Assembly: GCF_019704555.1 (NCBI RefSeq)
Contig: NZ_AP024745.1
Coordinates: 1,484,001-1,548,000 of the forward strand
Direction of reading: 5' to 3'
Source: Actinoplanes sp. L3-i22
GTDB lineage: Bacteria; Actinomycetota; Actinomycetes; Mycobacteriales; Micromonosporaceae
Length of the DNA: 64,000 bases
A program made the position numbers and the translations under genes. Shown piece after piece: positions 60,982-64,000 of the stretch. How positions within the stretch are numbered: position 1 is the stretch's first letter; every line of letters begins with the position of its first letter. The notes beneath the pieces were generated by a model. The model made no database searches and was not told the origin of the DNA. It saw nothing but the letters and a program-made list of their open reading frames with translations.

Positions 60982-61560
60982 TCAACGGGAGGTCAGCGGC
61001 GGCACCCGTCGCCCGGCCGCGGAATCAGCGATGAGCTGGGCAAGCCGTCGTTCCTGTGTCTCCGCGCGCTTGGCGCTGAGCACCCAGTGCGTGGCGGACC
61101 GACGATACGCCGCGGACTGTTCCTGAAACCACTCCCACGCGGCGGGAACGGCCTGAATCCGGGAGGTCTGAGCGGTGTCGAACACCACCGGGGCGGCCTG
61201 TTCGTACGAATAGACGCCGCTGCGGTCGGTCCGGCGCATCTCGAAGGCCCGCGACCCGGCCGGGCGCAGCAGCCCGCGCTCGGTCAGCTCGGCGATCTTC
61301 GCGATGTTCACCTCACTCCAGACGCTGCCCTTGCGGCGCGGCGTGAAACGGACCTGGTAGCTGCGCTCGTCGATGCGCCGGGCGATGCTGTCGATCCAGC
61401 CGAAACAGAGGGCCTGCTCGATCGCCTCGGGGTGGGAGACACCGGTCTCACCGGTGCCCTTCTTCCAGTACCCGACGAACAGCTCGGGGGCGGACTCGTG
61501 ATTTTCCTCGAACCAGGCGCGCAGGGCGGCGGCGTCGGCGAAGAAGAGCGCGGTTGCCAT
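60982..61560 (-). CDS. YdeI/OmpD-associated family protein
   Basis: 192 residues. Family signature: AAALRAWFEENHESAPELFV, GYWKKGTGETGVSHPEAIEQ, ALCFGWIDSIARRIDERSYQ, RFTPRRKGSVWSEVNIAKI. The YdeI family is known from bacteriocin/antimicrobial-peptide protection in Salmonella; the role in actinobacteria is not established. Confidence 0.92.
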   Translation of the reverse strand: MATALFFADAAALRAWFEENHESAPELFVGYWKKGTGETGVSHPEAIEQALCFGWIDSIARRIDERSYQVRFTPRRKGSVWSEVNIAKIAELTERGLLRPAGSRAFEMRRTDRSGVYSYEQAAPVVFDTAQTSRIQAVPAAWEWFQEQSAAYRRSATHWVLSAKRAETQERRLAQLIADSAAGRRVPPLTSR

Positions 61561-61623
61561 GGGCAGAGGGTAGGACGACCGGTCCCGGCCGCCCCACCCT
61601 CTTTCGGTACGTCTTTTACTTCT

Positions 61624-62106
61624 TTACTTCTTTTCCTCGTACGTGGGGGTGACCACCAGCGCGGTCTCGGCGAGCTCGACCTGCTCGTTCTCGGCCTCCC
61701 GCTCCAGCGCCGCGCGGGCGCTGGTGGCCGCGGCCCAGCCGGCCACCAGGCCGAGCAGGCCCACCCCGGCGATCAGTGCCCACGGGCGGCCCGGCTTGTG
61801 CCCGGCCAGCGCGTTGGCGGCGGCGTTCGCCCGGGACCACGCCTCGTCGGCCGCCCCGGTCGCGCGACCGGCCAACTTGTGACCCTTCTTACTCGCCTGG
61901 TGAGCCAGCTTCTGGCTCCGTTTGTCGACCCGGCCGGCCAGTTTCCGGCTGCGCCGGCTGGTCCGTTCGGCCAGTTCCTGGCTGCCGCGGCCGGCCCACT
62001 CGGCCGTGCCGGCCACCTGTCCGCCGGCGCTCGCCATGGCGGCGGACAGATAATCCCAGGCCTGGCCCGCGGTCCGTTCGGCCCGGCTCTTCCTCGTCGC
62101 GAACAT
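61624..62106 (-). CDS. Basic helical protein with one membrane segment
   Basis: 160 residues from the ATG at 62106 (GGAGG at about 62118). A long basic amphipathic region (SRRSRKLAGRVDKRSQKLAH) precedes one C-terminal helix (PWALIAGVGLLGLVAGWAAA) and an acidic tail. Resembles mycobacterial-type small membrane/stress proteins, but no family is certain. 62107-62402 holds regulatory sequence and no gene. Confidence 0.75.
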   Translation of the reverse strand: MFATRKSRAERTAGQAWDYLSAAMASAGGQVAGTAEWAGRGSQELAERTSRRSRKLAGRVDKRSQKLAHQASKKGHKLAGRATGAADEAWSRANAAANALAGHKPGRPWALIAGVGLLGLVAGWAAATSARAALEREAENEQVELAETALVVTPTYEEKK

Positions 62107-62402
62107 CGTCGGTAACCTCCTGCGCTCGCCCTGCACTCCGTTTCGTGCCCCGATGCGGACAGTGGCAAACGTCCGGTATGGAGGGCATCACGTTTCTAAA
62201 ACGATTTGACGGCCCGCAGTACTGTTGACCTCGCTCACACGGGTCACTCAGGTGTCTAACAGGTTCGGGGCCTAACCTTTCGGTCAGTTTCACCGAACCT
62301 TCCGGGGGCTGGTCCGACCGCTCTGCACTCCTGGGTGGTCGTGCTGACCTGCGAACAGAGGAACAACGCCCGGAACGACCCGGGCGGGTGGAGGGAAGAG
62401 GC

Positions 62403-62753
62403 GTGACGCTGTCGATAATGACGTCGACGCTGGCTGACGGCGCTGTCGAGGTCTCACCGCGAGGCGAGATCGACGTCGAGAACGCGTACGAGATTCGCGA
62501 GGCGGTCGCGGCCCATCTGGCCGACGGCACCCCGGCGCGGATCGAGCTCAACATGCAGCATGTGACCTTCATCGACTCCGTGGGTATCAGCGCCCTCGTG
62601 GCGGCCTTCCAGCTGGCCGGAGTCAGCGGGGTCAAGGTGGTCGTGACGCAGCCCAGCCGGTTCGCGCACAGACAGCTGTGGGTGACCGGGCTTCTGGGCC
62701 TGTTCGGCAACCCTCAGCCGCACGAGGACGACGCCGCACTCTCCGGCGCCTGA
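62403..62753 (+). CDS. STAS-domain anti-sigma factor antagonist
   Basis: 116 residues from a GTG at 62403 (GGAGGGAAG upstream). STAS fold: GAVEVSPRGEIDVENAYEIR, IELNMQHVTFIDSVGISALV with the phosphorylatable Ser in FIDSVGIS. It probably binds an anti-sigma kinase encoded elsewhere when unphosphorylated. Confidence 0.93.
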   Translation: MTLSIMTSTLADGAVEVSPRGEIDVENAYEIREAVAAHLADGTPARIELNMQHVTFIDSVGISALVAAFQLAGVSGVKVVVTQPSRFAHRQLWVTGLLGLFGNPQPHEDDAALSGA

Positions 62754-62764
62754 CCCGACTTGTC

Positions 62765-62804
62765 CGGGACGCCCGTTCTCCTACCGTGGAGACCGGGCGT
62801 CCCG
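62765..62804 (+). terminator. Terminator after the STAS gene
   Basis: CGGGACGCCCG (62765-62775) pairs with CGGGCGTCCCG (62794-62804), 12 bp after the stop codon. Confidence 0.85.
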
Positions 62805-62896
62805 TCGTGTCCGCCCACTCGACCGGCTCCGCCTGCTCGGTCCGTCCCGGCCGCTCGGTCCGCTCGGTCCGCTCTGCCCGCTTGGTCCGCTCCGGC

Positions 62897-62964
62897 CCGC
62901 CCCGCTTGCTCGGCTCACTCGCCTGCTCGGCCGCCCCGCTTGCTCGGCTCACTCGCCTGCTCGG
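62897..62964. repeat. Perfect 34-bp tandem duplication in a C-rich intergenic region
   Basis: The unit starting CCGCCCCGCTTGCTCGGCTC occurs at 62897-62930 and again at 62931-62964. It sits in about 560 bp (62805-63366) of very GC-rich, short-period repetitive sequence (CGGTCCGCT, CGCGCCCACGCC words) without a supportable gene; long frames there are composition artefacts. Confidence 0.85.
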
Positions 62965-63249
62965 CCGCTCCGTTTGGTGGCCGAGCCCGCGCCCTGCGCC
63001 CTGCGCCCCGCCGTGCCCGCGCTGCGCGCCCACGCCTGGCGCTGCGGCCCGCACCCGGCGTTCCGTGCTCCACACCCATACCTCGCGGCCTACCCACGTG
63101 CCCGCGCCCCGCTGTGCCCGCGTCGCGCGCCCACGCCAGGCGCCGCGGCCTGCGCCCTGCCGCGCCCGCGTCCGGCGCCGCGGCCCGCGCCCGCTTGTTC
63201 CTGCTGACGGGATGGCGGGGCCGTATCACGTTTTTTCGGATCTTGGGTG

Positions 63250-63275
63250 TTGTCCACAGCGCCGCGCTGTCCACA
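63250..63275 (+). promoter_or_regulatory. Two DnaA-box-like sites
   Basis: TTGTCCACA (63250-63258) matches the Streptomyces-type DnaA box exactly, and CTGTCCACA (63267-63275) differs by one base, same direction, 17 bp apart. Two boxes do not make an origin; regulatory binding is possible. Confidence 0.4.
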
Positions 63276-63366
63276 GGGTGCCCACGTGATCTTGCGTTTG
63301 TGCTGGATAATGGGCGTGGCGGGCTGCCCCCGTGGAGGGTGGGGACTGCTCGGCGGGGGGAACGGG

Positions 63367-64000
63367 TCAGGTCGGTGGGGTCTGGATGCGGATGCCGTCG
63401 ACGTTGATGCGGATCGTGGTGTCCTCGTGGGGGGCTCGCAGTGGGGTCACCACCGCGAAGTTGTCGGCCAGGGCGGCCAGGTCGGTGCCCGGGTCCAGCT
63501 CCTCCTCGGCGGCCTGCACCGCGGTGCGGACGAAGCCGTCGCCGGCCTCGGCGATGCTCATCTGGACCTGGCCGAAGCGGGCCAGCGATGCCTGTTTCAG
63601 GCCGCGGATGCCGTCCACGTGCAGGTCCGGGACGTTCAGGTTGAAGACCGTCCCGGGTGGGGTGTGCAGGAGCGCGGGCAGCAGCCGGACGGCGAGTTCG
63701 GCGCCGCTGGCCCAGTGGTGCTTCTCCTCGTCGGCGCGGTGGATGGCGTCGATGGCGGCGCCGCCGCTGGACGCGGTGGCCTGGGCCGGGGTGAGCACGT
63801 CCAGCGACACCGCCAGGCCGCGCAGGCCGGCGTGGGACGCGGTGAGGGTGGCGCCGACGGTGCCCGAGTGGACGACGGCCGCTCCGGCGTTGGCGCCCCG
63901 GTTGATGCCGGAGACGACCAGGTCGGGCGGCGGGCCGAAGGCCTCCCGCAGGGCGAGCAGGACGATGTACGCGGGGGACGCGGCTACGCCGTACGCCGGA
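63367..64000 (-). CDS. surE: SurE 5'/3'-nucleotidase (N-terminus beyond the window)
   Basis: About 210 residues visible, open to the right edge. SurE motifs: PPDLVVSGINRGANAG, VVHSGTVGATLTASHAGLRG, LAVSLD, and PGTVFNLNVPD. The metal site Asp-Asp and first strand lie outside the window. It dephosphorylates nucleoside monophosphates in the cytoplasm. Confidence 0.93.
   Translation of the reverse strand, partial: PAYGVAASPAYIVLLALREAFGPPPDLVVSGINRGANAGAAVVHSGTVGATLTASHAGLRGLAVSLDVLTPAQATASSGGAAIDAIHRADEEKHHWASGAELAVRLLPALLHTPPGTVFNLNVPDLHVDGIRGLKQASLARFGQVQMSIAEAGDGFVRTAVQAAEEELDPGTDLAALADNFAVVTPLRAPHEDTTIRINVDGIRIQTPPT

Noticed and set aside
63250..63275. Chromosomal origin of replication
   Set aside because: Only two DnaA-type boxes and no dnaA/dnaN context.
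62760..63407. Long + strand frames of about 200 codons in the C-rich gap
   Set aside because: They consist of repeated Pro/Arg/Ala/Cys codons from short-period DNA repeats without a start site or domain.

Overview
The window is high-GC actinobacterial DNA, most likely from Actinoplanes or another member of the Micromonosporaceae. This is inferred from GC-rich third codon positions, frequent GTG starts, DUF397/XRE and SAV_915-type families, ESX-type small proteins, twin-arginine signals and long secreted hydrolases. No rRNA is present. Two tRNA genes are visible (Asn-GTT, and a CAU-anticodon tRNA that is probably Ile2). No CRISPR array was seen.

Layout. 0-2.8 kb is ordinary chromosome: the end of an unknown gene, a YtxH-like protein, tRNA-Asn, an FAD amine-oxidase-like enzyme, a 57-residue protein and the CAU tRNA. 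From 2.8 to about 20.2 kb lies an accessory island. It begins with a tyrosine integrase four bases past the tRNA, an excisionase and a RepSA-like replication gene that has lost its 5' end and abuts the tail of a SWIM-type gene. This is the int-xis-rep end of a decayed actinomycete integrative element. A second, frameshifted rep fragment at 19.9-20.2 kb marks the other side. Between them sit conflict genes: a TOTE-type primase-helicase with an HTH/PIN pair, a YefM/YoeB-like toxin-antitoxin pair, a zinc-ribbon membrane protein, a large SF1 helicase with a phospholipase-D nuclease domain (Mokosh type II-like), and a type VII-secreted toxin operon whose effector carries HEMQH (a HExxH zinc-protease motif). 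Four direct copies of a fixed-length 78-bp repeat (9153, 11399, 12964, 16930) separate these modules. I consider this the most interesting signal in the window.

20.3-28.1 kb is a compact minus-strand operon: urtABCDE (urea-type ABC transporter), an NCS1 permease and two TetR regulators, with no urease genes nearby. 28.4-34.8 kb carries secreted enzymes (esterase, PIG-L deacetylase with a C-terminal discoidin-like domain), a tandemly duplicated Cys-containing secreted protein, and an ECF sigma factor with its membrane partner. At 35-36.3 kb there is a modification-dependent restriction enzyme candidate (SRA plus HNH, possibly with a sulfur-binding domain). 36.5-45.9 kb has a lipoprotein SGNH hydrolase, a second ESX-like cluster, a DUF2293 protein, a TetR/MBL-hydrolase pair with a visible operator, an MFS pump, and a cytoplasmic ABC-type binding protein divergent from a MarR regulator.

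46.4-53 kb has a PL11 rhamnogalacturonan lyase, a Tat-type solute-binding protein, membrane proteins, a tyrosine phosphatase and an MFS transporter. 53.1-54 kb is a decayed XRE/DUF397 locus. 54.2-64 kb is core-like: argS, a secreted 5'-nucleotidase, a MerR regulator, a Ser/Thr kinase, a YdeI-type protein, a STAS protein, and surE cut by the right edge. Several hairpin terminators sit between convergent genes.
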